Assembly: GCA_015904075.1 (NCBI GenBank)
Contig: JABMDH010000002.1
Span: forward strand, 7,508-20,594
Direction of reading: 5' to 3'
Origin: Nitrospira sp.
GTDB lineage: Bacteria > Nitrospirota > Nitrospiria > Nitrospirales > Nitrospiraceae
DNA: 13,087 bases
Shown one piece after another: positions 1-7,546 of the stretch (the stretch's first letter is position 1; each line of letters begins with the position of its first letter). The position numbers and the translations under genes are program-made. Under the pieces are notes generated by a model that was not told where the DNA came from, ran no database searches, and saw nothing but the letters and a program-made list of their open reading frames with translations.

Positions 1-1255
1 TATACCCGCGGTCAAGGATACCCAGCGGGCTCAGCGTATGCAAGTTTACGAGACAGGCCTGCGCTGATTGCGACCTCCGGCTTAGTCCATATCGCATCAC
101 TTGTACAAGACGCGAGCCTAACTGAGGCACCAGGGTTAGCCCCTGACGCACCTGCGCGTCCGGGCTGTTACCGATCAATTCGTGTTTGAACGAACGCGCC
201 TTATCCCATCTCTGCCTCAGAAGACCCTGCACGGCCCGGCGCATGTGAGCAACCGCTCCGTCGACCTGCTGAATATCCTCCAACACGCGATACCGAACGT
301 TCGCGATGCGGGTGACGATGAGATCGAGCTGTTGCCGATCGGCTTCGCAACGGCGGCTCATCGCCAGCCGGGAGCGAGCCGTCAGTTCACCGAGGCGATC
401 GACAACCTCACTCAACACCGGAGCAACAGCCTCTGCGGCGGCCGAGGGCGTCGGCGCCCGCAGGTCCGCGACAAAGTCTGCGAGCGTGACATCCGTTTCA
501 TGCCCCACTGCCGATACAACCGGAATGGGCGACGCGGCAATTGCACGCACGACCCGCTCATCGTTGAAGCTCCAGAGATCTTCCGATGAGCCGCCGCCCC
601 GCCCCACAATAATGACATCGACACGGCCTAATGCATTTAATGATCGAATGGCGGAGGTAATCTGCTCTGCAGAGTCCTCTCCCTGTACCGACACAGGAGC
701 GATGATGATGCGGAGAACAGGACACCGGCGATGCAGCACCGTCATCATATCTCTAACGGCCGCCCCCGACAGCGACGTCACGATACCGACAGTTCGAGGA
801 AACACCGGCAAGGGCCTTTTTCGATCCAGATCGAAAAGCCCCTCTGCAGCCAGGCGAGTCTTGAGTTGCTCAAACGCTACTTGCTGCGCGCCTCGCCCCT
901 TCGGTTCGACATACTCAAGAACGACCTGATACTCCCCGCGCGGTTCATATACGGTGACTCGTCCCCGCGCAACGACATGCAGCCCATCCTCCAAACCGAA
1001 CCGCAATCGAAGCGCGGTCGACCGGAAGATGACGGCTCGCATCTGGCTGGAATCGTCTTTGAGCGTACAATAGAGATGCCCGGACCCGGGCGCGCGAAGA
1101 TTGGAAATTTCTCCCTCGAGCCATACCTCTGAAAAATCGGCTTCGAGGGATGCTCGAACCAGACCTGTCAGTTCCGATACCGTGAAAACACGCCTCGACG
1201 GGGAATCACCGGGCGATGGGAAGGAGCGAGTGCGACTCGTGACGGCCTCCTTCAA
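1..1255 (-). CDS. xseA: Second copy of exodeoxyribonuclease VII large subunit (partial at window edge)
   Basis: This is a paralogous copy of the large subunit of exonuclease VII, which with XseB degrades single-stranded DNA to oligonucleotides. I read the minus-strand frame from the TTG start (1253-1255) to the edge and found no stop in about 418 codons. The copy is therefore not visibly broken. It lacks only the roughly 50 C-terminal codons that lie outside the window. The start overlaps the end of the truncated ymdB copy exactly as in the intact operon. N-terminal residues differ from the other copy (for example SRTRSFPSPGD against SRLRSLPSSSD), while the OB-fold start FTVSELTGLVRASLE is kept. 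Most differences from 7994-9248 are at third codon positions. The upstream operon (rny and the first part of ymdB) is absent here, and I see no minus-strand promoter in 1576-1834. Expression of this copy is doubtful. Confidence 0.85.
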   Translation of the reverse strand, partial: MKEAVTSRTRSFPSPGDSPSRRVFTVSELTGLVRASLEADFSEVWLEGEISNLRAPGSGHLYCTLKDDSSQMRAVIFRSTALRLRFGLEDGLHVVARGRVTVYEPRGEYQVVLEYVEPKGRGAQQVAFEQLKTRLAAEGLFDLDRKRPLPVFPRTVGIVTSLSGAAVRDMMTVLHRRCPVLRIIIAPVSVQGEDSAEQITSAIRSLNALGRVDVIIVGRGGGSSEDLWSFNDERVVRAIAASPIPVVSAVGHETDVTLADFVADLRAPTPSAAAEAVAPVLSEVVDRLGELTARSRLAMSRRCEADRQQLDLIVTRIANVRYRVLEDIQQVDGAVAHMRRAVQGLLRQRWDKARSFKHELIGNSPDAQVRQGLTLVPQLGSRLVQVMRYGLSRRSQSAQACLVNLHTLSPLGILDRGY

Positions 1256-1575
1256 TCGATCATGCGGATCCGCTCAAAGGCGATGGCCTTACCCAAACGC
1301 GCGTCAAGCTCCACCAGCACCGCACAGAACACCGACGGGCCTGATGCGACTTCAAAGCGTCGCGGCATGCCGGTCAGAAATTTTTCGATCGCCAGTTCCT
1401 TTTTCACTCCAATCACCGAATGCAGCGGACCGGTCATCCCGATATCGGTAATGTAGGCCGTCCCCTTGGGCAGAATTTGATCGTCGGCTGTTTGCACATG
1501 GGTATGTGTGCCGACCACCGCCGTGACCTCACCGTCCAAATAGTGGCCCATAGCCATTTTTTCAGACGTGGCTTC
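1252..1575 (-). pseudogene. ymdB: 3' fragment of ymdB-type metallophosphoesterase
   Basis: This is the C-terminal part (about 107 residues from EATSEK to the stop) of the YmdB/TIGR00282-type phosphodiesterase seen complete to its start at 9245-9934. It contains the metal-binding GTHTHVQTADD segment and the ITDIGMTGP segment. It differs from the other copy by only two residues in the last 101 (V for L, M for I), although about 19 bases differ. The N-terminal half, with the DxxG, GNGEN and GNHAWDKKE metal motifs, is missing because the repeat ends at 1575. An internal ATG at 1557 could start a 101-residue peptide, but without the first metal site it cannot be an active phosphodiesterase. I treat it as a truncated remnant. 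Confidence 0.85.
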
Positions 1576-1771
1576 ACGCCGCTTCCTGACCGGCCCGCTG
1601 GAATTCGCATCGCCGGATCATGCCGGCATCAGACTCTGGACTCCCGAGGGTGAACAGATCTATCAGACGGATCGGGGAAAATCCGCCTTGGCTGGGCTAC
1701 AAGAAGGCAACCCGATCACCATCGAACTCAATGGGCAGGGTGAAGTCGTCGAATTCCATCGACCGAACTAG
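1576..1771 (+). pseudogene. 5'-truncated ORF of unknown function, beginning at the repeat junction
   Basis: A plus-strand frame runs from the repeat junction to a TAG at 1769-1771. It reads RRFLTGPLEFASPDHAG, then IRLWTPEGEQIYQTDRGK, then SALAGLQEGNPITIELNG and QGEVVEFHRPN. The alternation of hydrophobic and polar residues, and the ending in a short strand-rich segment, look like the C-terminus of a small beta-rich protein. I do not recognise the family. A GTG at 1568 lies in frame, but it belongs to the duplicated ymdB sequence. A natural start is therefore missing and the 5' part was probably lost at the junction. The alternative is an expressed 67-residue chimera. Codon use looks like that of its neighbours. 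Confidence 0.5.
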
Positions 1772-1795
1772 CCTTCCGCTCTCCTCCCCTCTTAC

Positions 1796-1825
1796 TTGAC
1801 TCTCTTTTTCATCCCTTCGTAGACT
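1796..1825 (+). promoter_or_regulatory. Sigma70-type promoter of the sigma/anti-sigma operon
   Basis: TTGACT at 1796-1801 and TAGACT at 1820-1825 are separated by 18 bases. Transcription would start near 1832, only a few bases before the ATG at 1835. The mRNA would then be almost leaderless, or the downstream ATG at 1892 would be the true start. No typical ECF-type -35 (GGAAC) is visible, so autoregulation is not evident. Confidence 0.6.
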
Positions 1826-1834
1826 GCACGGCCT

Positions 1835-2455
1835 ATGAAATCCACACGAATATCACGCGCCTCAGACGGCCGGTTATCTGTAGCACCGACTATGCGAACC
1901 CGGTTCGATGCGCTCTACAAAGATCACGTTGATCTGATGTATCGCTACGCGAACCGGCTGTGCGGCGAAACCGAAGCCGCGAAGGATTTGGTCCAGGAAA
2001 CGTTTTTGAATGCCTACCGCGGATTCAACCGCTTCCGAGGCGACGCGCAGATCTCCACCTGGCTCTATACCATCGCGTCGCGGGTCTGCCTGCGTATGCG
2101 ACGAAAACGCAAGGGCGCGCCGGAACGAGAGTTGTCACTAGAAGAGTTCATTCCCTCATCCGAGGGCGAGTTCCACCTACAGATCCCCGTCGAAGGACTC
2201 AGTCCGGAAGAGGCCCTCCAGAACAAGGAGCTGCGGCAAGCCCTCGATGCCGCGATCGATAAACTGCCCAAGAAATACAAGATGGTGCTCGTGCTGCGCG
2301 ACATGGAAGGCTTGAGCGCCAAGGAAGCGGGCACCATTATGGGGTTGAGCGAGCGAGCGGTGAAATCGCGGCTCCATCGTGCGCGCCTGTTTGTCCGCCG
2401 CGAACTCAGCGCGCGAGGGCTTGCGGAAGAAATTCACGAGCCGGACCACGAGTAA
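1835..2455 (+). CDS. ECF-family RNA polymerase sigma factor (RpoE-like)
   Basis: This is an alternative sigma factor of the sigma70 group 4 (ECF) type, which directs RNA polymerase to a stress or envelope regulon. Region 2 spans about residues 24-93 (FDALYKDHVDLMYRYANRL, then DLVQETFLNAYRGF and STWLYTIASRV). An acidic linker follows at about 100-128. Region 4 spans about 134-190 (LPKKYKMVLVLRDMEGLSAKEA, then LSERAVKSRLHRAR), with the helix-turn-helix expected to contact the -35 element. The length of 206 residues is normal for the family; starting at Met20 (position 1892) would give 187. Twenty-six bases separate it from the zinc anti-sigma gene downstream, the usual pairing for ECF factors held inactive by a cognate anti-sigma. 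The signal sensed cannot be told from the sequence. Confidence 0.93.
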   Translation: MKSTRISRASDGRLSVAPTMRTRFDALYKDHVDLMYRYANRLCGETEAAKDLVQETFLNAYRGFNRFRGDAQISTWLYTIASRVCLRMRRKRKGAPERELSLEEFIPSSEGEFHLQIPVEGLSPEEALQNKELRQALDAAIDKLPKKYKMVLVLRDMEGLSAKEAGTIMGLSERAVKSRLHRARLFVRRELSARGLAEEIHEPDHE

Positions 2456-2481
2456 CTGACGTCGCGCAGGGAGAAATCGAG

Positions 2482-2820
2482 ATGGGAAAAGGTGCCGCAC
2501 CGAAGCAACGACGACGTCCTGCCGCCGTACGCCATCAGCATGGAGCCGGACGGTGCCTCGGCATTCTGCGTGAATTGTCCGGTTTTATCGACGATGAGCT
2601 GCCGGGTGACATCTGTCTGCAGATCCGTCGGCACCTGGGCGACTGCCCTCACTGTGAAGAGTTCGTAGCCTCTCTTCGCCAGACCGTGTCGCTCTGCCGC
2701 CGGAATCCCACTCCGGCCCTGTCAGTGAACGAGCGGACCCTGATGCGCGAGAAAATTCTGAATGCAGCCCGATCCCGGCGATCCACTCTGTCAAACCCGC
2801 CGGCCTCCGTGCTAAATTGA
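2482..2820 (+). CDS. Soluble zinc-binding anti-sigma factor (zf-HC2/ZAS type)
   Basis: This 112-residue protein is the likely partner of the ECF sigma factor immediately upstream. It carries C25-x25-H51-x3-C55-x2-C58 (RHLGDCPHC region), the zinc-binding anti-sigma signature. As I recall it, this spacing is the same as in redox-sensing RsrA. The YlDgEL-like helix FIDDELPGD precedes the second half of the site. There is no transmembrane segment, so it should act in the cytoplasm; release through thiol oxidation or metal stress is possible but inferred. The N-terminus is basic (KQRRRPAAVRH). The start ATG is preceded by an AGGGAGAA ribosome-binding site. The stop TGA overlaps a possible TTG start of the next gene, which suggests translational coupling. 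Confidence 0.88.
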   Translation: MGKGAAPKQRRRPAAVRHQHGAGRCLGILRELSGFIDDELPGDICLQIRRHLGDCPHCEEFVASLRQTVSLCRRNPTPALSVNERTLMREKILNAARSRRSTLSNPPASVLN

Positions 2821-2849
2821 CCATCTCATCCGGAGTGAGACTTCTTTCC

Positions 2850-4571
2850 ATGCAGGCACTACTCATGACTCGATGCAGACCACTTACAGCGGCGTTGCTT
2901 GTCGGGGGACTGTTCACGATTTGCGACGCCGGTTCGGCAGTACTTGCTACTGCAGCAGCTTCACAACAGCCACACGCACCTGCGACGGTCAAAAACCAAG
3001 CCACCGAGACTGCTCGCCGATACGCCGATGCCATCTCAAAGGGCGATCGCCTCACTTTTGGACAGTTGGACTTCTCTTGCCAATATCGGTTTGTGACGGC
3101 TTCGCCGCCCGGTCGTAAACCTTCCCCCGAAGCAGCTGACCCTTCGTATGAGCTATGCTGGAAAGAGCTGACCGCCGGCCATACGCCGTCCCTGAATCGG
3201 ACGGACATCGGCATGGATGTCCTCTGGCCCAGCACAGGCCCACTGGTATTCTATGGGGATGAACTGTCTGACACTCCGGCCTCGGCTTTCGTCATGGATA
3301 CGATCGGAACCGCACCGCCGGGAGGCGGCCTGCAATTGCTCGTCACGAACAGTCGTCGAATCCCCGATGGGTCATTTCGACTTAAGCCAAACGGCAAGGT
3401 CATCGGCGTCCCAACTACGTTGGTCGCTATCACGGTGGTATACCAGAACCCGTTAGCCTCACCGGTTACTTATGCACCCGGCACCGTGCAATGGACGAGC
3501 ACGGTTAAACGTCCGCGGCGCGCGGTCAAATCCCTCGTCACCCAATGGGTCGTGTTCACCGGGCTCAAACGACATGGATTCCCGAACGATACCGCGGTGG
3601 TTCACAGGCCGGTGGACACCACCCCTGAAGTGCCGGGCATGGTGGCCGAGCGGATTCCGTTCACGACAGAAATCAGCCGGGCTCTGCCTGAATCGCTGGT
3701 CTGGTGGGGACCGAAGGATCAACCGGGCACATTCACAGCCGCCGCAGCACAGGCCGCAAGCTTCCCCGATTTGCGCGATCGGGTCGCACTCCTCAACCGC
3801 ATCTTGATCATCGACCCAAATCAGGTTGACGCCCTGCAGGTCCTCACCAAACACCTATACATCGTGCTGCTCCGGGAAGCCGCCAAGGGGCACGGCCTAA
3901 CAGTGAACGACCCGGCACTTTCGCTTACCATCAACGAATTCTATTGGAATATCTATGCCGGGGCAGCCCGTCTTGATCTCTCAAACGCGATGGAGATGGG
4001 CGGCCTGTCGCAACCGACACCGGCAGATTTTCTCTACCGGATGGTACCAGCCATGGAGACGCTCGCCAAGATCCGCCCCGAACAGCTGGACAACCGCTTC
4101 CGTCTCGGCATGGCCTACCGATGGAACAACGATCAGCTTCCGATGACCGAAACCTTTGAAGCGCTGGTCCGCGACATCCCGGACAACCGGAAAACACCCA
4201 AGGCCGAAGCCCTCCTCCAGCTAGCCTGGTCCCGCATCAACAAAGTTGCCTGGAACCGGATTTTGCACGATCCGGACAGCCTGCAGGCCTATGCCGATGC
4301 CGAAAAGTCATCGGCCCTGGCCGAGCTACCGATCGACAAGTTTCTTGCGGAATACACCATGGCCTACAGCATGATTTTCATGCCGGATTACGGAGACAAG
4401 CCGAAGATGCTGCGGCACCTGACCGAGGCCAAACGCTGGTTCAACGAAATCCCGGGAAAAGACGACGCGGTCTGGCGCTACTTTCTTCACAGCGAACTGC
4501 TGAAAGCGGTGCTCGATGCTGATCCGGCCTTCCAACCGATCTTGGCGTCCACAGAGAAGAGGGACGGATAA
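2850..4571 (+). CDS. Secreted or periplasmic protein of unknown function
   Basis: I do not recognise the family. The frame is open from a TTG at 2817 that overlaps the anti-sigma stop. The N-terminus looks like a Sec signal peptide from ATG 2850 or 2865 (MTRCRPLTAALLVGGLFTI, with likely cleavage after GSA or TAAA), so one of these starts is preferred. The first half is rich in strand and loop segments. From about residue 320 (counted from the TTG) it becomes strongly helical, with Tyr, Trp and Leu spacing such as LLNRILIIDPNQVDALQVL and RPEQLDNRFRLGMAYRWNND. That resembles TPR-type helical repeats, although I cannot define repeat units. Its place as third gene of the sigma/anti-sigma operon suggests an envelope role or a target of that regulator. 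Starting at 2850 it has 573 residues. Confidence 0.75.
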   Translation: MQALLMTRCRPLTAALLVGGLFTICDAGSAVLATAAASQQPHAPATVKNQATETARRYADAISKGDRLTFGQLDFSCQYRFVTASPPGRKPSPEAADPSYELCWKELTAGHTPSLNRTDIGMDVLWPSTGPLVFYGDELSDTPASAFVMDTIGTAPPGGGLQLLVTNSRRIPDGSFRLKPNGKVIGVPTTLVAITVVYQNPLASPVTYAPGTVQWTSTVKRPRRAVKSLVTQWVVFTGLKRHGFPNDTAVVHRPVDTTPEVPGMVAERIPFTTEISRALPESLVWWGPKDQPGTFTAAAAQAASFPDLRDRVALLNRILIIDPNQVDALQVLTKHLYIVLLREAAKGHGLTVNDPALSLTINEFYWNIYAGAARLDLSNAMEMGGLSQPTPADFLYRMVPAMETLAKIRPEQLDNRFRLGMAYRWNNDQLPMTETFEALVRDIPDNRKTPKAEALLQLAWSRINKVAWNRILHDPDSLQAYADAEKSSALAELPIDKFLAEYTMAYSMIFMPDYGDKPKMLRHLTEAKRWFNEIPGKDDAVWRYFLHSELLKAVLDADPAFQPILASTEKRDG

Positions 4572-4607
4572 AACGACCCGCCCAAGAATCGATCGGTCTC
4601 TTTCGAT

Positions 4608-5312
4608 ATGTTCGTTCTGAGCGCGAGTGGAAAGAATCTGAACTTTCCGCCGGTTGAACAGGCTGACGCAGACGGGTTACTCGCAGCCGGCGGGGATCTC
4701 CGCCCTGAGCGGCTCCTCGAAGCCTACCGCCACGGCATCTTTCCCTGGTACAACGAGGATCAGCCAATTTTATGGTGGTCGCCCGATCCACGCGCCGTGC
4801 TCTTTCCCTCCAAGCTCCATGTCCCGCGCAGCCTGGAACGGACGATGCGCCGCGATTTCTTCACGGTCACGCTCGACCGCTGTTTTCGAGAAGTCATGAT
4901 CCAATGCGCCGGACCCCGACCACAATATCCCGATGGCGGTACCTGGATCACACCCGCGATGATCGAGGCCTATGGAACACTGCACGAACTCGGATATGCC
5001 CATTCTGTAGAAACCTGGATCGGGAAAGACTTGGTCGGCGGCCTGTATGGCCTGGCCCTCGGGACAGCTTTCTTCGCCGAATCCATGTTCACAAAAGTAG
5101 ACGACGCTTCAAAGACCGCGTTGGTCGCACTCGTACAGCAGTTACAGGCTTGGGAGTTTTCCATCATCGACTGCCAGCAATCCTCGCCACACGTCAGTCG
5201 CTTCGGCGCCGAAGAAATCCCGCGGCGCGAATTCATCGCCTGCCTGTCCGAAGCCACCAGCCGATCCAATCGCAATGGGAAATGGACGTTTACTCATATT
5301 CCCGCCATATGA
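4608..5312 (+). CDS. aat: Leucyl/phenylalanyl-tRNA-protein transferase
   Basis: Aat transfers Leu or Phe from aminoacyl-tRNA to the N-terminal Arg or Lys of proteins, making N-degrons recognised by ClpS/ClpAP in the cytoplasm. The length of 234 residues matches the family. Recognisable segments are GLLAAGGDL (23-31), GIFPWYNEDQPILWWSPDPR (43-62), GGTWIT (110-115), HELGYAHSVE (126-135), GTAFFAESMF with the conserved Glu158 (152-161), DASKTAL (166-172), IIDCQ (186-190) and GAEEIPRREF (200-209). The catalytic-pocket Gln and Glu of the E. coli enzyme therefore have clear equivalents. It lies 36 bases after the secreted-protein gene on the same strand. No strong ribosome-binding site precedes the ATG, so read-through or coupling from upstream is plausible. 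No clpS or clpA gene is visible in this window. Confidence 0.96.
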   Translation: MFVLSASGKNLNFPPVEQADADGLLAAGGDLRPERLLEAYRHGIFPWYNEDQPILWWSPDPRAVLFPSKLHVPRSLERTMRRDFFTVTLDRCFREVMIQCAGPRPQYPDGGTWITPAMIEAYGTLHELGYAHSVETWIGKDLVGGLYGLALGTAFFAESMFTKVDDASKTALVALVQQLQAWEFSIIDCQQSSPHVSRFGAEEIPRREFIACLSEATSRSNRNGKWTFTHIPAI

Positions 5313-5320
5313 CCAGAAAT

Positions 5321-5350
5321 TTGACAGGCTTTTCCCCTCTCACTTATGAT
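5321..5350 (+). promoter_or_regulatory. Strong sigma70-type promoter of the rhodanese gene
   Basis: A perfect TTGACA (5321-5326) and TATGAT (5345-5350) are separated by 18 bases, directly after the aat stop. The predicted start of transcription near 5357 leaves a leader of about 20 bases that contains an AGGAGG ribosome-binding site at 5365-5370, 7 bases before the ATG. Confidence 0.75.
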
Positions 5351-5377
5351 TCGTTTTCTTTAAGAGGAGGGCATCCT

Positions 5378-5698
5378 ATGAGTTTCACGATTACGCCGAA
5401 AGAATTGAAAACCCGCCTGGAGAAGGGGGACAACCTGGTACTGTTGGATGTTCGGGAACCCTGGGAGAATTCGCTGGCGAAGCTGGACAACTCCCTGCTG
5501 ATCCCGCTGGGCACCTTGCCCCAGTCGCTTTCAAAACTGGACAAGAATACCGAAATTATCGCGTATTGCCATCATGGGATGAGAAGCGGAGACGCGACGG
5601 GATTTCTACTCCAGCAAGGCTTCTCAAACGTCAAGAATCTGATCGGCGGAATCGATGCCTGGTCTCTCCAAGTAGACGGGAAGGTTCCACGATACTGA
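5378..5698 (+). CDS. Single-domain rhodanese-like sulfurtransferase
   Basis: This 106-residue protein consists of one rhodanese domain. The N-terminus ITPKELKTRLEKGDN leads into the LLDVREPWE motif (22-30). The active-site loop YCHHGMRSG carries Cys64 as the persulfide-forming residue, and IGGIDAW near the C-terminus closes the fold. Such proteins move sulfane sulfur between donors such as thiosulfate and cytoplasmic acceptors; the true substrate is not evident here. There is no signal peptide, so it is cytoplasmic. It has its own strong promoter and an ideal AGGAGG site, suggesting high constitutive expression separate from aat. A hairpin follows before the convergent epimerase gene. The compact size is that of GlpE/PspE-type single-domain proteins. 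Confidence 0.93.
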   Translation: MSFTITPKELKTRLEKGDNLVLLDVREPWENSLAKLDNSLLIPLGTLPQSLSKLDKNTEIIAYCHHGMRSGDATGFLLQQGFSNVKNLIGGIDAWSLQVDGKVPRY

Positions 5699-5723
5699 TC
5701 CGGTGAACCAATAGAACCCCGGT

Positions 5724-5756
5724 GCCCGCTCCCCTCACATCATCAGCGGAGCGGGC
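5724..5756. terminator. Hairpin between convergent genes, likely bidirectional terminator
   Basis: GCCCGCTCC (5724-5732) and GGAGCGGGC (5748-5756) form a perfect 9-bp GC-rich stem with a 15-base loop. It lies between the ends of the rhodanese gene and the minus-strand epimerase gene and touches the epimerase stop codon. There is no proper T-tract on either side, so efficiency is uncertain. Confidence 0.55.
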
Positions 5757-6679
5757 TAGCCCATTAGTTCACGGAAATACGCGACAGTTTTCTCAAGACC
5801 CTTGGTAAGATCGGCCTCCAGTTCCCAGCCCAGCTCTTGCTTGAGTTTTGAGGGGTCGATTACACTGCGCAGCTGCTCTCCCAGCTTAGCCGGGCCATGC
5901 ACTTCCTTGCAGGAAGAGCCGGTGAGCCCCACGAGTAACCGGAACAGTTCATTGATCGACGTTTCGATGCCGGTCCCTACGTTATAGACACCCTGTGAAT
6001 CCTGTCTCATCGCAACCAAGTTGGCCTCCGCCACATCGTCGACGAACACGAAATCCCTGGTTTGACGGCCATTCCCGTTGATAATCGGCTGCTCGTTGTT
6101 CAGCATCTTCCGAATGAAAATGGCCACGACACCGGCTTCCCCTTCCGGATCCTGCCGAGGTCCATAGACGTTCCCATACCGCAGGCTCACGACCTGAATT
6201 CCGCTGATGCGCTGAAAATAGGACAAGTAATGTTCGGCGCAGAGTTTGCTGATGCCATAGGGGGAGAGCGGTTTGGTCACATGAGATTCCGGCGCTGGAA
6301 ACGTCTCCTGTTCTCCGTAAATTGCGCCTCCGGAAGAGGAAAAGATGACCTTTCTCACCCCATGATGCACCGCTTGATGCAGGACATTCATCGTCCCCAG
6401 CACGTTGACCTGCGCATCGAATACTGGATTTTCAACTGAGACCCTCACGCTGACTTGCGCAGCCAAATGAATGACGATGTTAGGCCGTTCATTGCGAAAT
6501 ACTCGTTCCAATCGCCCGCTTTGGATATCCAGCTTGTACAAGCTGGCAGCACGATTGACATTTTTTCTCGTTCCGGAAGACAAGTCATCAACAATGACGA
6601 CTTGGTGCCCCTCCTCCACAAGCCGATCGACCACATGAGAGCCGATGAATCCTGCGCCGCCCGTTACGAGTACCTTCAT
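5756..6679 (-). CDS. NAD-dependent nucleotide-sugar epimerase/dehydratase (extended SDR, GalE-like)
   Basis: This enzyme of the extended short-chain dehydrogenase family probably interconverts UDP-sugars for surface polysaccharide (UDP-glucose or UDP-N-acetylglucosamine 4-epimerase type). The Rossmann motif GGAGFIG stands at the N-terminus and VDDLSSG follows strand 2. The catalytic Ser lies in the FSSSGGAIYG segment and Tyr-x3-Lys in PYGISK (Tyr142, Lys146 counting from the first Met). RYGNVYGPRQDP and the C-terminal YNVGTG segment, where substrate binds, are typical. Two ATGs are adjacent (6680-6682 and 6677-6679). The GGAGG site sits only 1 base before the first and 4 before the second, so the second is preferred, giving 307 residues. 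It lies 45 bases after tlyA on the same strand and probably ends the long operon. The exact sugar cannot be fixed. Confidence 0.9.
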   Translation of the reverse strand: MKVLVTGGAGFIGSHVVDRLVEEGHQVVIVDDLSSGTRKNVNRAASLYKLDIQSGRLERVFRNERPNIVIHLAAQVSVRVSVENPVFDAQVNVLGTMNVLHQAVHHGVRKVIFSSSGGAIYGEQETFPAPESHVTKPLSPYGISKLCAEHYLSYFQRISGIQVVSLRYGNVYGPRQDPEGEAGVVAIFIRKMLNNEQPIINGNGRQTRDFVFVDDVAEANLVAMRQDSQGVYNVGTGIETSINELFRLLVGLTGSSCKEVHGPAKLGEQLRSVIDPSKLKQELGWELEADLTKGLEKTVAYFRELMG

Positions 6680-6724
6680 CATCCCTCCGATAAATGAGTA
6701 TCCTCTAAAAACCGCTTTGCCCTT

Positions 6725-7495
6725 TTACATACCATGAAACCGCGTCGCAAGCTCAAAAATTGCCAACATTTCATGATTCCCCTTTTTCCCCTTCACGGGA
6801 CAATCCAATGTCTTCAGCACCCGCAATCCCAATTCGTCCGCATGCCGCACAATCCGCTGAAGTACGTCCTGCCGTTGCGTCTCATCACGAACGATTCCGC
6901 CTCGCCCGACCTGTCCCTTCCCGACTTCGAACTGCGGTTTGACAAGCGCAATGACGCGAGCGGTCGGCGCTAAGAATGGGAGGATTGACGGGAGCACGTT
7001 CGTCAATGAGATAAACGACACATCGATGACGGTGAGCGCGATCGATTCAGGAACGGCTGACCGTTCGATATAGCGGATGTTGGTCCGTTCGATGAGTACG
7101 ACACGAGGATCCTGCCGAAGCCGCCAGTCGAATTGGCCGTAGCCGACATCGACCGCATAAATCCGCGTCGCGCCGTGTTGCAAGAGACAGTCCGTGAACC
7201 CTCCCGTTGAGCATCCCACATCGAGACAGACATGACCACGCGGATCGATCCCGCACGCGTCCAGAGCGGCCACAAGCTTGTCCCCGCCGCGACTGACAAA
7301 TCGAGAGCCGTGTGAAACAACATCGATCGCCGCCTCCGCAGACACCGCTTTGGCGGGCTTGTCGATCATGGCGCCGTTGACTCTGACCTCTCCGGCGAGG
7401 ATCATTCGCGCCGCGGCTTCCCGGCTTGGCGCCAACCCCTGCGCGACCAGCCGCTGATCAAGACGATCTTTTTGAGGGTATGCTTTGGCGCCCAT
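6725..7495 (-). CDS. tlyA: TlyA-family rRNA 2'-O-methyltransferase
   Basis: TlyA proteins methylate cytidine 2'-OH groups in 16S and/or 23S rRNA using S-adenosylmethionine. The N-terminal S4 RNA-binding domain occupies about residues 9-55 (RLDQRLVAQGLAPSREAAAR). An FtsJ/RrmJ-like methyltransferase domain follows from about 65. The SAM-binding loop is LDVGCSTGGFTD (91-102), and the catalytic KDKE tetrad is visible as Lys73, Asp158, Lys186 and Glu242. The length of 256 residues is normal. The start has no strong ribosome-binding site; 51 bases separate it from the xseB stop, so it is probably read from the operon transcript. In some bacteria its loss gives capreomycin resistance. The family has also been called hemolysin A, but the methyltransferase residues make the enzymatic role much more likely. 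Confidence 0.95.
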   Translation of the reverse strand: MGAKAYPQKDRLDQRLVAQGLAPSREAAARMILAGEVRVNGAMIDKPAKAVSAEAAIDVVSHGSRFVSRGGDKLVAALDACGIDPRGHVCLDVGCSTGGFTDCLLQHGATRIYAVDVGYGQFDWRLRQDPRVVLIERTNIRYIERSAVPESIALTVIDVSFISLTNVLPSILPFLAPTARVIALVKPQFEVGKGQVGRGGIVRDETQRQDVLQRIVRHADELGLRVLKTLDCPVKGKKGNHEMLAIFELATRFHGM

Positions 7496-7546
7496 GGAAA
7501 ACGGACTCTATCAAGACCTCAACAAGGCAGTCGGACCACTGCGGCG

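Larger units (their letters stand above)
1..1575. repeat. Left copy of a 1575-bp diverged direct repeat (xseA/ymdB)
   Basis: This segment aligns base for base with 7994-9568 at a constant offset of 7993, with no net indel across 1575 bp. Hand comparison gives 14 differences in the first 120 bases and about 19 in 1258-1567, so roughly 93% identity overall. Similarity is visible up to gtggcttc (1568-1575) and stops abruptly there; the other copy continues in ymdB while this one enters unrelated sequence. The left end of the repeat is not seen, because the window begins inside it. The repeat covers most of xseA and the last third of ymdB on the minus strand. Confidence 0.95.

Noticed and set aside
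182..929. Plus-strand open frames of 135 and 207 codons in the left repeat (and matching ones at 8175-8922)
   Set aside because: They are antisense to xseA in both copies, rich in Arg/Ser/Thr with no domain, and exist because of xseA codon bias.
4772..5698. Plus-strand 308-codon frame joining a segment antiphase to aat with the rhodanese domain
   Set aside because: The first part is a shifted frame within aat. The rhodanese has its own promoter, AGGAGG site and ATG at 5378, so this is not a fusion protein.
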